From the NCBI RefSeq assembly GCF_932526225.1, contig NC_064034.1, positions 14,520,887 to 14,584,886 of the forward strand: a stretch of 64,000 bases of DNA, given 5' to 3'. A model generated the notes under the pieces. The model was not told where the DNA came from. It searched no databases and saw only the letters and a program-made list of their open reading frames with translations. Shown here piece by piece: positions 1 through 12,900 of the stretch. The position numbers were made by a program, and so were the translations under genes. The first letter of the stretch is position 1, and each line of letters begins with the position of its first letter. The DNA comes from Nematostella vectensis. Taxonomy: Eukaryota > Cnidaria > Anthozoa > Actiniaria > Edwardsiidae.

Positions 1-44
1 GCAACCCCTTTTCCTTTGTCTTCTAGAATGCGGTCTTTTTATTT

Positions 45-228
45 AGAAATCTTTAAAAATATTTTTGCATATGTCTATTGCCAGCGAAACAACCCTCTCT
101 TTGCCCTCTCTATCTTCAAAACATAGCTTCACGCCCATATGGTGCTGGCCGATGGCTAGCCTTTCGGATGAGCTAGCTTGGATAGCAGGCCGCGCACTGC
201 TGGTAAACGAATTTTTTTCGAAACAATG
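45..228 (-). CDS. Possible terminal exon of an unrecognised gene
   Basis: On the minus strand a pyrimidine-rich acceptor ending CTCAACAG sits just before position 228. From there one frame runs to a TAA at 45-43 that overlaps an AATAAA poly(A) signal. The peptide is mixed hydrophilic (it contains EDREGKERVV and ends IFKDF) and resembles no family I recognise. A possible upstream exon lies at about 412-690, whose donor (AAAAAAG followed by GTATCA) is in phase with this exon in one of three open frames. All three frames there are open, so I cannot choose one with confidence. The call rests on acceptor plus stop plus poly(A) signal only. Confidence 0.25.
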
Positions 229-744
229 CTGTTGAGATAGATAAGAGAAACAAAGAAGATCACTGTTTTTTTTAGTAACTATAATTAGAAACTGTCCTGT
301 TGTCCTTACCAACCGCGTGAGCATATCATTATGATACAGTAAGTCCTGTAAATAGCTAAAGCTCCAAACGCCACAAACACCTAGCCTATGCTACCTGCAT
401 AAGCAGAGCCATTTGATACCTTTTTTAAATACTGAAGCAACCTTGGACGTATACACACCTGCTCTTGCAAGGAGAAGTTCTGGCTCGGTCCGGAGTCGCG
501 CCAAATCAAAGACGCGCAAAAAGCGCAAATACCCTCTAACATCTTTATCGCAAGCATCAAGTGTAATGTACTGCTGGTATTTTTGGATTTGCAGCACTTG
601 GGCCGCACTCGCCTCCGACCAACGCCGAGAAGGCACACGTGCAGCCGGCTTGAACGTCCATTCTTGAAAGCTCTTTCTCAAACTATCCGCATCTCCGTCA
701 AGATTGGAACAGAGCCAAATAGGGGGGTGTATGCATTCATTCAT

Positions 745-2320
745 ATTACAATTATCATAAGAATCATAGTTATATCACAGGACCTTTATATAAGTTTCAA
801 TCGAACATATCGCAAAAAGCAACCAATAGACAAAGTAGAGAAAAAAATATTTTTTATTGATTTGTACAATGAAGGCCGGTTCGGGCTTCTTGTGGTTCTG
901 TAACGCAATCTCTGTCGCCGATATCTTCAGTGTGTTTTGGTTCATTTCCCGGCTGTGAGGGCGATCAAATACGTATCAGAGGTCATCTTCAAGCACAAAT
1001 ACGGAGTCTGGACCGGTTGCTGGTTACTTCAGACTCGTAAAGTATTCTGAATACTCTTGCTTGCGCTTCCAGTTCAATTCGAAGTGATTGTATTCAACGA
1101 TCCTCACCGATGTCTACGAAACGGAACTGGAATTTCTTTCAAGAACATTTCGTTAAACACTTAAGGCTGGATCAAGATGCTTGATTTCTACTTTTATGTA
1201 CTTCGTGTGACTCTCTGTTAGATATCTCTGAGGATTAGTTAACTATTTATTTTTGTTTTCCCTTTTAAAAGCCTTCTCCATGAACTACCGTGTAAATTCA
1301 ACATGGCGGAAAATTGGTGAGAGTACTGTGTGTTTCAAGGCCTCCCAAAATTCGAGGTTTTAAGTGCCCAGAAAAATAAATACATATTTGCAAAGGAAAA
1401 ACAGTGCTTTATAGGAATTTTGTGTAGAAATTGGCCGAAAGCATGTAACAGAGTGCGAAAATCGATGTCGAATTTGGCACAATTTTTGTTACTCTAGTTT
1501 TTAGGGTACAATGATAAATACATAAAAATTTCTAAAATATTGTGTACACTTTGAAGAATCCATTGCTTCCCATTAAAATACCCCCAATATAGTGGACAAT
1601 CATTATACATATGAAACTCGTTGTATCGTGATTTAAATCATGATGCGGAGTCAAGTTTTCAGGTGCAATTTTAGCCAAGAAATGACCGCAAAATAGCCGC
1701 AAATGCGACCATGCCGTGTTTTGTCCAAAATTAAAATCGCTGCGAACTTTTTATCATATCTTTGTGAAAAGCTCATCCAGGCGACCTTTTTGAGGGATTT
1801 TGAAAAAAATGTGAAATTCATTTTCGGTAAGTGAAAAGTTATCCTTACAGATTATCCCTCTTTAAAAGCTATGCGAATGTTCATAAGAACGTAAACTAGA
1901 ATTCTACATGTCTGAAACATCGATTTCTATTTTATTTGCGCTTATTTGCTTATTTATTTGATACCCACGAAGCATTGCGGGTTACGATACACATATTCCG
2001 AGTGTAACTTTTTTTTAAATAGGTCTATTTTGCGATTAGTGTGTTTATCATTTTTAAGCGTACAAATATTAGTATCCCATAAACAGCGGTCGGTTGCCAA
2101 GACAGCATTTGCCATTCGCTGTTTACATGAATTCCTTTTTTTTATAAAAACAAAACAACCTCTTCTATAGACAAATAGCATAATATGATTTGATTTGCAT
2201 GCAAGACATAAATAGTACCTTTGGCGACTGCCAGCTCACTCACTAGAATACAGATAAAACGGTCTCTGATGCCAGGGAACACAACCTATCAAGAGTATAT
2301 TAATCTGAACAAAATCCGAC
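745..2320. other. Non-coding stretch, nothing recognised
   Basis: AT-rich DNA with only short, unsupported open frames on both strands. No splice-bounded exon, RNA gene or clear repeat was seen. It lies between the possible terminal exon at the left edge and the GT31 pseudogene, whose C-terminal end faces it. Confidence 0.5.
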
Positions 2321-3365
2321 TTCTATTTCACTTTCCACTTTCTTGTCGTCCTGCGAAATATACGAATTTCTCCAAGTACGACCAATTGCCTCCATTCAAA
2401 TCTTATTGGATAAGGGCAGTAAGACTGATAAGGTTCCCTAGGAACCTCGGCAAAGGTGACGTTAAACCAATTTGTCTTTACTAAACTCCAGTACTCTCTC
2501 AGCTGTTCAGGGTAGGCCTGGTGAATGCCCAGAAGCCTTGTGCAGAGATCGCTGTTTTTTAGGGATGATTTAGAATCGAGCGAATTCACATGCGACAGTA
2601 TCGTGTTGTCAGCGAAAAACGTCACTTCCAATCCATAACTCGCCACGGCAATAATCCACAATCCAATCGCTTGGTCCCCAAACGGGTGGCACTGTAATGT
2701 TTAGTTTAGTTTAGTTTGACAAAATCTCGATCGATACAAGAGACCTTCGTCGGTCCACTGGGAACCACGTTCACAGTGAAACATCCCCAGACTAGGAGCT
2801 TTTCTTGCATTCTGAAGCGGATATCGAAGTTTAAATGCTCCAAACAAATGACATATATCGCCGTCAGTTTTAAGGATAAATTTAAAATCAATTTTTTTCT
2901 AAAGCCAAAAACAGCATCCACAATAAGCGATAGGTAAATCGCACTCCACCTTTTAAGGGGAGAAATTCCAAGTCGCCATACTTCGCTTTCTCTAGCTGCA
3001 AAGCCAGGGTTTCATTCTTACTTATTGCAAGTCCATCCGTAAAAAAACGCATCCCTATCTCCGAGTAGTGATCGAGTGTTTTTAACCAAGTTTCTCTGAT
3101 AGCTGTCCGCCGGTCTGTACGTTTAGGTGCTGTTATTATTCCCATAAAAACCGTCACCTTTATCTTTTTGATAAAATCCGCACTTGAAGTTGAGTTCTCA
3201 GCTCGTTCTTCCCTGTCGTTAGTCTTATTGGAAAATGGCTTTTTCGATCTAGGTGACGTTTTATTTCTCATCCAAGGTTGCGCTCTGTAATCACCACACA
3301 GACAAAAGAAGAATATAGATGACACCCCAAATAAACAAATAACCAACGAAGTACTGATACTTCAT
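2320..3365 (-). pseudogene. Decayed GT31 beta-1,3-galactosyltransferase-like gene
   Basis: Read on the minus strand. An ATG at 3,365-3,363 opens a hydrophobic N-terminal anchor typical of type II Golgi glycosyltransferases. After a frame change near 3,300 the GT31 signature FMGIITAPKRTDRRTAIRETW appears in split form (GIITAPKR, RRTAIRETWL), then a KYGDLEFLPLKGG stretch. The frame breaks again near 2,895. The DxD metal/nucleotide-sugar motif reads KTDGD in another frame (about 2,867-2,875). A further change near 2,800 leads to VWGCFTVNVVP, and another at 2,702-2,717 to CHPFGDQAIGLW, EVTFFADN and ending near CPYPIRFEW. At least four frame changes without splice signals indicate a pseudogene. 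GT31 enzymes transfer Gal or GlcNAc in the Golgi lumen. The order and spacing of motifs match the family; the exact subfamily is not determinable. Confidence 0.65.
2702..2717. repeat. TTTAG pentanucleotide repeat inside the GT31 pseudogene
   Basis: Three to four copies of TTTAG sit exactly where the reading frame of the GT31 remnant changes, between the DRDFVKLN and LQCHPFGDQA segments. A slippage expansion here is the simplest cause of that frameshift. Confidence 0.6.
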
Positions 3366-3456
3366 TTTGAAAGAGCCCGCATATCGACTCATAGTTTTGC
3401 TACTTTTCTAAAACTTCAACCTCAGGCAAGTTTTTTATCGTCAATCACAAAAATGT

Positions 3457-3845
3457 AGATCCGCCTTAAAAGGGAAGGTGTCGTGAATACTCAATGCAAA
3501 TTCTCTACTTGTTTTTGTACGGATAAGCACGGGGTCTACTCAACTCAACGCATTGCTTATCAAGCATGTACTTTGAACTTTATTTGTGAATATCAATTAG
3601 ATCACGAAGTCTTCATCAAAACTTCTTCCAAATACATATGTCTTACTCTTTTTTGCGTCTTTTCATGTTTGAAGCACTTATGTTATACCCCTGCGTCGAA
3701 TTGTTTTCAGAAATATTCGGGTTTTTTAAAAAGCACATGCCTAATAAGCAATGCGTTGAGTTGAGTAGACCCCCTGTGCTTATCCGTACAAAAACAAGCA
3801 GAGAATTTGCATTGAGCATGCACGACTTCCCTTTTAAGAGCGATA
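3457..3845. mobile_element. MITE-like element with about 110-bp terminal inverted repeats
   Basis: Bases 3,461-3,572 are closely matched by the reverse complement of 3,733-3,841, including the blocks TTGTTTTTGTACGGATAAGC and CTCAACTCAACGCATTGC and their complements. About 160 bp separates the arms. The ends read CCGCCTTAAAAGGGAAG and, inverted, CTTCCCTTTTAAGAGCG. It has no coding capacity beyond chance frames. This is the form of a small non-autonomous foldback DNA transposon. It sits about 90 bp upstream of the predicted first exon of the HtrL-like gene. Target-site duplications were not identified. Confidence 0.7.
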
Positions 3846-3932
3846 ATAGGAGACAAAGCAGCTGCGAACTTACTCGGATATGACGCTTTCTGTTGGAGTT
3901 GATCAAACTACATAGCTGCAACTGAAATCAAG

Positions 3933-6900
3933 ATGCCGAAAATTTACAGAAAACACACAATAACAATCTTTGCAGCAATCTTTGTTATTCTGGTCGTAGT
4001 CCAACTGTCACAGATGATGTTTTCATTAACAAGAACTAAGGCATTAAGAAAATTTATTACACCTTGCTAAATTCGCTTTCCTGAACCATTTCTTAACATT
4101 CTTCTCTGTATCTGATATATTGTACTTTTGATTTCATTTTCAGAATTATGTAAAGTATCAAGAAGGGTGCCTTCGGCAACATCTTGCCCAATGCATGGAC
4201 GTATTCGCAAACGATACAGTGAGTCTATTCATAGCTTTAGATCAACACCCAAGCACCCGCATTACGAATACACTTTAAGATGGCGCGCGCGTATTGTTTT
4301 CAATTTCTTTATGAAATTTAACCATTTTCTAACGCGCTGTTATGCACTCAGTTTAAGCGCGATTTTGAATTTAGTTTTAAATCCTGACAGGCTAAGTTTC
4401 ACAGATTGCAACTGTTCGCCTTTTAGGCCTAGATGAAAAGCTGATTGCAAAATAATCGCATTTCTCAAAAAACAGTTTACAGTCACCCACAAACCGTGTC
4501 GTCCACAACCAACTCGTCCACAAAATTGAGTCAACTCGTCCACAAGTATAGTAGAGTCAACTCGTCCACACATAGTTTTCACAAAAAAGTAGCCTCGTAG
4601 CATAAGTGTGTCATATAAAAACGTTTAACTGTGAAAAAGAGAGTCTTTTTAACTTCATATGCACAGTTTTTCGGAACACCAATTCGACATAAAACATTGC
4701 ATTAAAACGAACCCTTACGAACCCCACGTAACTAGCACCGAATTAATCCCTGGAATACGTAGATTAAGGATTGTGTAGTTATTTTTATGCGATTTCAGTG
4801 AAGCGGCTTAAGATTAGCGATGTCTTACTCGCCGCTTCGAGACCGTGTGTGTTTGACAAGAAAACACTGCCGACACACATTCAATACGAAAACTTCGCTC
4901 TTATTTCTTTAATACATCATGAACCCCTACGTAAATAGCACCGAATTAATCCCTGGAATACGAAGATTAAGGATTGTATAGTCGTTTTTGTGCGATTTCA
5001 GTGATGCGGCTAAGATTAGTAATTTTTTTTTCACGCCGCTTCGAGACCGTTGTGTTGTTTGACAAGAAAACACTGCCGACACACATTCAATACGAAAATT
5101 TCGCTCTTATTCCTTTAATACATCATAAGCCCCTACTTAAATAGCACCGAATTAATCCCTTGAATACGTAGATTAACGATTGCGTAGTTATTTTTATGCG
5201 ATTTCAGTGAAGCGCCTAAGATTAGCGATTTTCACGCCGCTTCGAGACCGTTGTGTTGTTTGACAAGAAAAATGAGGATCAATTAAAATTCCTCCTAGAA
5301 AAATGGGTGCTATTTTGTTATCTTCAATATTAAAAACAGTAGACAAATACATATCACATTCCTATACATTAATAAGTATATCAGCAAATCACACTATCGT
5401 AGTGGATTTGACGTAGAAATGAAACTGGGATATTCCAAGACTTTCTGTAATATCCTTGAATATCTCACGATATTCATCTTAGAACATCCTGCGATTTTCT
5501 AGGATATTCTAGATACAAGGTGTGAATTTTCACGGTAAATTTGGACCGATATTCCAGGATATTCTAGAATACACCAAAAACTGGAAATCGACTCTGCCAA
5601 ATTTTCGTCTTTAATAAGACTTCTTCAGGGCAGACAATTTGAAAAGAAAATTTGGCAGAGTCGATTTCCAGTTTTTGGTGTATTGTATTCATTGTTCTTG
5701 TGCGAGATCGCGTTAGTTTGGGCTTTTTGATTCTATTCCAGGATATTCTAGGATATCTCAAAAGGCATAGTCTTACTTTAAACAGGATTTTCTACGATAT
5801 TCTGGAATATCCAATTGGATATAATGCGATTTTTTGGAATATGCATTAATGTGGCAGGGAATGCATAGATGCGTTGTTCCTTTTGCGATAAAAAACGATA
5901 TTCTTTGACAATATTGGATTTTCTTTGATTTAAGTGAATGCATAATCGGATATTATAAGATTTTTCGGAATTGAAGGAAATTGAGGTTATTGTTATTGAC
6001 ATATTGTCATTTTGCAGAATATTATACGCTTTTCTTGGATATCCGGTAATTTATTACAAATAGCTAGCAATATTTTCCAGCAAATAGTTTTATTTTTAGA
6101 ATACAGAACAAATTTACAATTATCTCAAAATTTGATAATCAACTTTATAATTTTCGGATACAACGTGAACAGTGACTTCAATAACGTTATAGAAATCAGC
6201 AAAAATCGTTAAAAGACAAAACCAAATTCGGCAAAAAGTTGGTATACAACAAAAAGTGCAAGGCAAGCTAAAATATCTCTATGATTACAAAACCTACTAA
6301 AGCGAACATTTTACACCAACAATGGACATTTCACTTAGCTTTACTGAATACTTTTTTGTTTTTGTCTTTTAAGGATTTTTGCTGATTTCTAATCAGCTGG
6401 TCCATTTTCTCATCAGTCATTCCGTAATTTCCCCTCCCTGCACCTGCAAAAATAATGGTAGTTGCAGTTGAGTAAGTGATATCTTTTGTGAATTTCCATA
6501 AAATAACTGTATCTGGTTGCTGGTCCAGGGCATCCCTCTGGACCTTCCCTTCCCCTTCAGTGTGCACCGCATGAGCTCTTCTTCGGTAAAGAGGTCTGAC
6601 AGGAGACTCTTCACCCCTTCCAGGGGCTTTGACAGATATTTAATTTTCTGCTTTTGTTGTGACTGTAAAGAATAAATTGAACAATTAATTGGAAACAGCT
6701 AAAATCGGTGTATAAGCAATCAGGCATGTATATAGTCTATACGAGTTCTCTGTTCCGGTTATATTGTTTGTTTGATGTTTTATAGACGTACCACTGGACT
6801 GGGCTGATCCTCTGCAGGAACATCTGTGTAAACCTATAAAAAATACAAAAAAAGAACACTTAATATTCTTTATGTGATAACAGCGGAGAGGACTACTTGC

Positions 6901-9900
6901 TGATAGTGTTATATTCACTGCATTTGGCTACTAATATATGATACATAATTAACAAAATCATAACATCCAGGCCGGGCAGGAGAAAAGTACCGAATGACAT
7001 AATTTGAATTTGTACCTAAATATTTAATATGTTTGAGAGCCAGATTCCTCATATCCAGGGAGTGGATTCAGAATATCGAAGCCGCCGTTTAACCAACAAC
7101 AACCATTTCGTTTTTGTCATAAGTATTGCAAATTCATCATAATCACACGGTGTAAACTCACCTTGAGTTTTCTTTGCAGGTTTTTTACCTCTTGTTTAAG
7201 TTTAAGCACTTTGAACCAGACAAAAGCACTTAAAATTAAGCGCGTTTTGCCGGGACAATTCCTCAACCCAACATAAACCACTGACACTGCTTTGTGTTTG
7301 GCATAAGAGAAGTTTATTATAAAATCACTACAAACTGATAAATTAAAAACTAAAATAATAATAATAAACCTCTCTGCCACCCTTCACACAAAGCCCAGGG
7401 TGGGAAGCGCGTTTTGCCGGGACGATCGGTGTAATTACCGCTCGGGTCTACAGTATTCTTAAGTGTTTACTTTACGTTACTTCTAGGTAAATAACATTAC
7501 ATTAACACTAATATACTATTTTAGCAAAGTATTATCAATTGTGTGAAGGGAAATACACTAACACAAACATTCACGTAAGGGATGCGAAGAATGCATTTAA
7601 TATTTTGTGGAGCATTCCAGGTAACCCTTCGATCAACTAATCCCAATACCTGTCAGAAGAATGACAACAATAAAAGCAAAATGCAAAAGTTTGTATCATT
7701 TAAGGGCTTGATTTACAATGTTGATACAAGTCTACAGCGGGCCGGAATTAATTTGGTTCTATATGATTATTTATGAGTTTCTTAATAACTGACCTTTACC
7801 CACGTGAACCTCGAGGAATATAGCGCAACATCAATCAGAGGGAGGAAATAACCGAATGAACAATTAGCGAAAAAAGGCAAAATTATAACGGGACAGAAAC
7901 ACTCATCGGGTGATAAAAATAAGCAAAAATATAACTGGGCAAAAAAACACTCGGGTGTTAATTAGCAAAAAAATATGACAGAGCAATTCTATGGCTATTC
8001 TATTCTATCAGGGGATCGCGTTTAAAACAAAAAAAAACATATTGTGATCATTTTGAGATTCAATGTCCAATTACACGGACGAATCACACCAGTTTTTGAA
8101 AAAAAGCCTTCATTGGACCGAATATTCAGAAAAATTTCTGGGAATTAAAATCCAAAAATATATCTCCTTTCATGCATTACATATTGGTGCACCCACCATT
8201 TACCATATAGTGGCCTTGTTGTTGGTGGCCTACTCCAAAATAAATGCAATGAAGAAAAAAACAGATTGATTTTGGAAGCAAATCCTAAAAAAAAAACATC
8301 TAAAGCATCACTGACAGTGCTAAAATGCTAACTTCTAATTTCAAACCAAACCCTTTCATTGATCTATGTTTGCGGTAGAGAGGAAGCAAAGAATATCAAT
8401 TGACTAAAAAATAGTCGACGGGGGAGGAGATATAAAGGGAATTGACTCAACTTGAAAGGTTTGTTGAAAAAAATATAACAGTAATGAAAATAATTTTATT
8501 GAGCATTTCCCCTTTTCCATTATCTTAACCCTTTCATCACCACAGGCCTCTAAAGAGGCCATGTCTATGCTATCCAAGCTATGTGAACAGAATTCTATTA
8601 TCGAAAAAGAACAAGGTTGTTGCTAGTGTTATAAAGTTTAAGTATCTTGCCCTAAAAAACCCTTCCCTTAATAAAAGTTCCATTAATGTACATTTGTAAA
8701 GCTACATTCTGACAAGCTTTGTCCTTGCGAAGAACAAGTAATTGATGAAACAGAATTTCAAAGATAGAATATAGTGTCAGACACAATTTTAGATAAGATG
8801 CAATACTGAAGTTTTAATGTATTATTTTGAGTGGTGATTTTCTATCCCCATGGGAATTAATATCTACAAATATACATCCAGTAATGCATTATATTTTGGT
8901 GTTTTTAGAAACCCTGGATCCAACCATTCCAATAAAATAAATCCAAACCTTTAAAATAAATGTAATGGAAAAAAAGACTTGGAAAGGAAATCCTAAAAAG
9001 AAGATATAAGTGAAAGTACTAAATGAAAATTTCCAATTTAAAAATCAGATCTGTTTGTTAATTTATTTTTGGTGTAGAGGGGAAATAGCAAAGAGCATCA
9101 ATTGCATAAAAATAGTCAACAGGGAGAAGGAAAAGGAAGAAATATGACTCATCTTTAAATGTTTGAAAAGAAAATATAATAACAATAATGTGATAATTAT
9201 ATTCAGTACTTACCTAAAATATCCCTTTTCCCATTATCTTTAGGTTAATAGAAAACTGTTTTCGTTACAGATTTATTATTTAAAAAGCAAAATTATGTTT
9301 TTAGTTTTATATAATATAAGTATCTTGTTCTAAAAAAACCTATTGAGTGTGTACTGCTGAATAAATTAGTAATGCCCTAGTCATTTGAGCCCCCTCCCTT
9401 ATGGTCCTGGGGAAGTCAGGGGTTAATGTGGGGTTTTCGATTACTTTTTAACCAGAATATATCAAGAGGGGTGGTGGTATTGACTGTTTTTGACTCTTAA
9501 CTTGGAAACAGGCTTTTATTAAAGTGTGTGGGGGTGTCAAATGACTAGTGAATAAGAACTCCCTACTGTTATCTTTTAAGACATGGTTTTCAATTCTCAT
9601 GTCTCCCAGTCTTTAGCATTTATCCCCCACCCTTTCCTGGGACCATGTGTGTGGGGGTATCAAATGACTAGTGAATAAGAACTCCCTACTGTCTTTCATA
9701 CATGTCTTTCAAGACATGGTTTTCAATTCTCATGTCTCACAGTCTTTAGCATTTATCTTGGCCCTCAGGTAGTTCCTGGTTCATAAAAGAGTGACATTTC
9801 TTTCAAGACAATCTTTTCATCAAGACATTTATAATCTGACTAATTTCCACAAATATTTAAAAAAAATAAACACATGAGATGTAAGATGCAGACAATTACA

Positions 9901-12900
9901 ATACATATTGGTAATAGGGGTTGAATTTTGTTTTGTTTTTATCCTCGGTAAGGAAAATTTCTCTTGTAAGTTGAAAAAGTTGCTGTATCTTCTAAGGATA
10001 TGTATCTTTTTAGGACTAAGAGCACAGGATATAAAGACAAGAACGGTCTTATCTACCAGTATATGACAAATTCAACACGATATTGGTTAGCCTTTATGAA
10101 ATATTTCAACAGAATCAAGAATAAAGATATAACAAAGAATGCCAAAACAAAAGGTGTTATGCTCATTCTCAAAGCAAGCAAAAAGGACAACAAAAAGCCC
10201 AATAACTGTCATATCCTCAATAGACAATACAAATCGACGTCTGAAACTCACCTTGAATTTTGTCGCTTTCTTGTGGTTGTGTTCGCTTTTCAATGTGAAC
10301 TATTACTTACTTAAATTTACTAGCAAAAACCAGACATATCCTTTCAAAAATCTTGGCGTGAATGAATGTTAGTAGATCTCCTCTAGTTGACTTTATCCTT
10401 AAGTCACAACATTTGAGGCAAAAAGAAATAATCAACGCATGACAAGAACTTTTCCCTTGCTCTGTGCTTGTATTTAGCCGCCATTACGGGGCCGAGTGAA
10501 GCCTGGGAGTTGCGCGGCTGACTGACTGGCTGGCTGGCTGGCGAGTGACACCACAGGGTACCCGCGCAATGACCACAAAACCAAGTCGCATAGTTAAACC
10601 ATATTTCTATACCTATGGAGCTCCGCTATAATTCATCTACTTGTCGACTCAATACTAAAAACAATGACTAAAAACCAATATAATTGATGATGTGCCTTAC
10701 CATGTATGTAGTTGTAGCTCTATTTTTTTTTTCTTTTATAGAATTTCGATCAACCACGGGAACTAAGATACTTTGTCAGTTAATTCTGAATAAAATAAAC
10801 AAAAATTCATCCGCTACTTTTGTTGAATATTGCACTCAGCGAATAAAATATTTCAACCTTTATGCCTCCTAGCCTGTGGGGTTAAGTTCGGCTGACAACG
10901 CAGGCTATATGCCTCCCTGCCTTCCAATTCAAATTCCTTTAATGTAGTTGCCTATATTCCTTTTGATTGAAAACCCTAGCGACAAGCCGAGCCCTTTTGC
11001 AGTAGGTCACGATATCGCACTTTGTGCCTCAAAACATTGCATTTTGTGTCACATTTTTCTGCCCTTTTTAAAACACTTAAGTCTGTCGTTCACAACATTT
11101 AACTATGTGCTTATAACATGGCACTTTTGTCTAGTGCATAAAATATTGAACTTTGTGCTTCATAACATGGTATTTGTGTCTTAAAAAAAATCCCACCATT
11201 TGCCGAATGCGCAAATTAAGATTTAAAGACACAAAGCTTGCTTGCAGGCGGTACTCGGTGTTATATCACCGCGTAAAACCCGCTCCGTTCGATGATCAAA
11301 CGCCATCTTGTATTTTGAGCCTAGCGGTGCCTTGGGGCAGAGCGCAAAACGGCGCCTCCCCCTAATAAGCACCCCCTTTGAACCAAAACTATTAATAACC
11401 GCCTCCCCCGAATAACCGCCTTCCTCTCCCCCCCCCTCCCCAAAGTTTAATGTAACTAAGTAAAATGAGTATTATACAAATATTTAATGAATGAAAGGTT
11501 ATTGAAAAAAGCTGCTCCAAGTTGTGATAATGCCTGAGAGTCGAAAAATGTAATAAGCGCCGGAGCCCTTAATCCCAGTAATCCCTGCGCACAGGGTCTA
11601 GTTTTATTCAGAATTCACTAACAAAGTATCCCAGTTCACGTGGATCAACCACTCATTTGTTTACAATTGAAAATAACCATCCACGTAGTCTGGGTGGCGC
11701 AGTTGGCAGAGCGTTGCTCTGTAGTGCTTGTGCCTCTCATCACTGGGTTCTGGGTTCGATTCCCAGTTCCGACGTGTGAGTTGAGTTAGTTGGTCTCCCC
11801 TTTGCTTTAAGGGTTTTTCTCCGGGTTCTCCAGCTTTTCTCCTTCCACAAAACTAACAATTTCGATCTTAAATGTGATCGTGGTCAGGCATGAGTTGTAT
11901 GGTTGCTGCCTGGGGCGCCTTCCCATGCCTTCAACTCGACCCACGTCTGAATTTGTGCTCTGGCAACCCAGCATCTTGATGCATTGAAAATGATTACCTA
12001 CTCAAATTAATTTAATTTAATTTTTTTTAATCATTATATTTGTGTGAAATTTCTTAGTTTCTTGTTTTAATTAGACGGTGGATTCTTTATGTCATTCGGT
12101 ATAGTGCGGGATAATAGGATAGCGGCGTAATTGTCCAGACTACGTTCCTCTGAACGTTAAACGTCACTGACCCCCACCTTTCTCCCCCGAGAGTTTTGGG
12201 GTTACTCTAAAAGGTAATGTTTGTGCACTGTGTTTGCAGGTCAACGAACAAGAAGGAGCTGATAACGTTTCAAGGCTGGAGCACGTAGAGGTGAGTATAT
12301 ATGATATCAGACAAATAAAAGGCTTGTGAGCCAACTCGGGAATGCAAGTGTATTTTTCTAGTTATTTTCTTGTGTGTATAACAAAACAAATAACCTAAAA
12401 AAATATTTGTTTTAAAAACACTCACAAGGTCTACGCAATTTGAATCTTATTTTTTATTTTTCATTATCATGTTAAGGCCATCGTCCCTTGTGGAGACCCT
12501 AAAGCCGGAAGACTACAATTCACGATCCCGCCACTTTTTGACCCGAATCCAATCGTGAATCGCCCAGAATGGACCGAGGCCGTGCTCTCTTTCTCAGAGA
12601 GTATCACATTGGTGACTGGGTACCTCGATTTGGGGCCCTTGCCCAAATGGTACGGTACTGCTGATGTCAATACTTACAAAAAATTCATGCTCCGTTTAGG
12701 AAAGATTCGGAACCCAATGGTTTTCTTTGTCGATGAACAAGATAATGATATCCAGATGTTTTTAAAAAAGGTGCGCTCGAAGCAGCTAACACTTTTCAAG
12801 CCTGTCAAGAGATCGGATTTGTGGGCGTTTGGTTTTCTACAGCCAATTACTCAAATGTTCAGTCTACCATGTTTTCCGAAGATTTATGCTTTGACAACTG

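Noticed and set aside
3483-3921. Three overlapping ORFs of 80-93 codons
   Set aside because: They fall in the inverted repeat of the MITE-like element and mirror each other.
11690-11775. Functional tRNA gene
   Set aside because: Boxes A and B are good, but the flanks do not form an acceptor stem, and a SINE body and A/T-rich tail follow.
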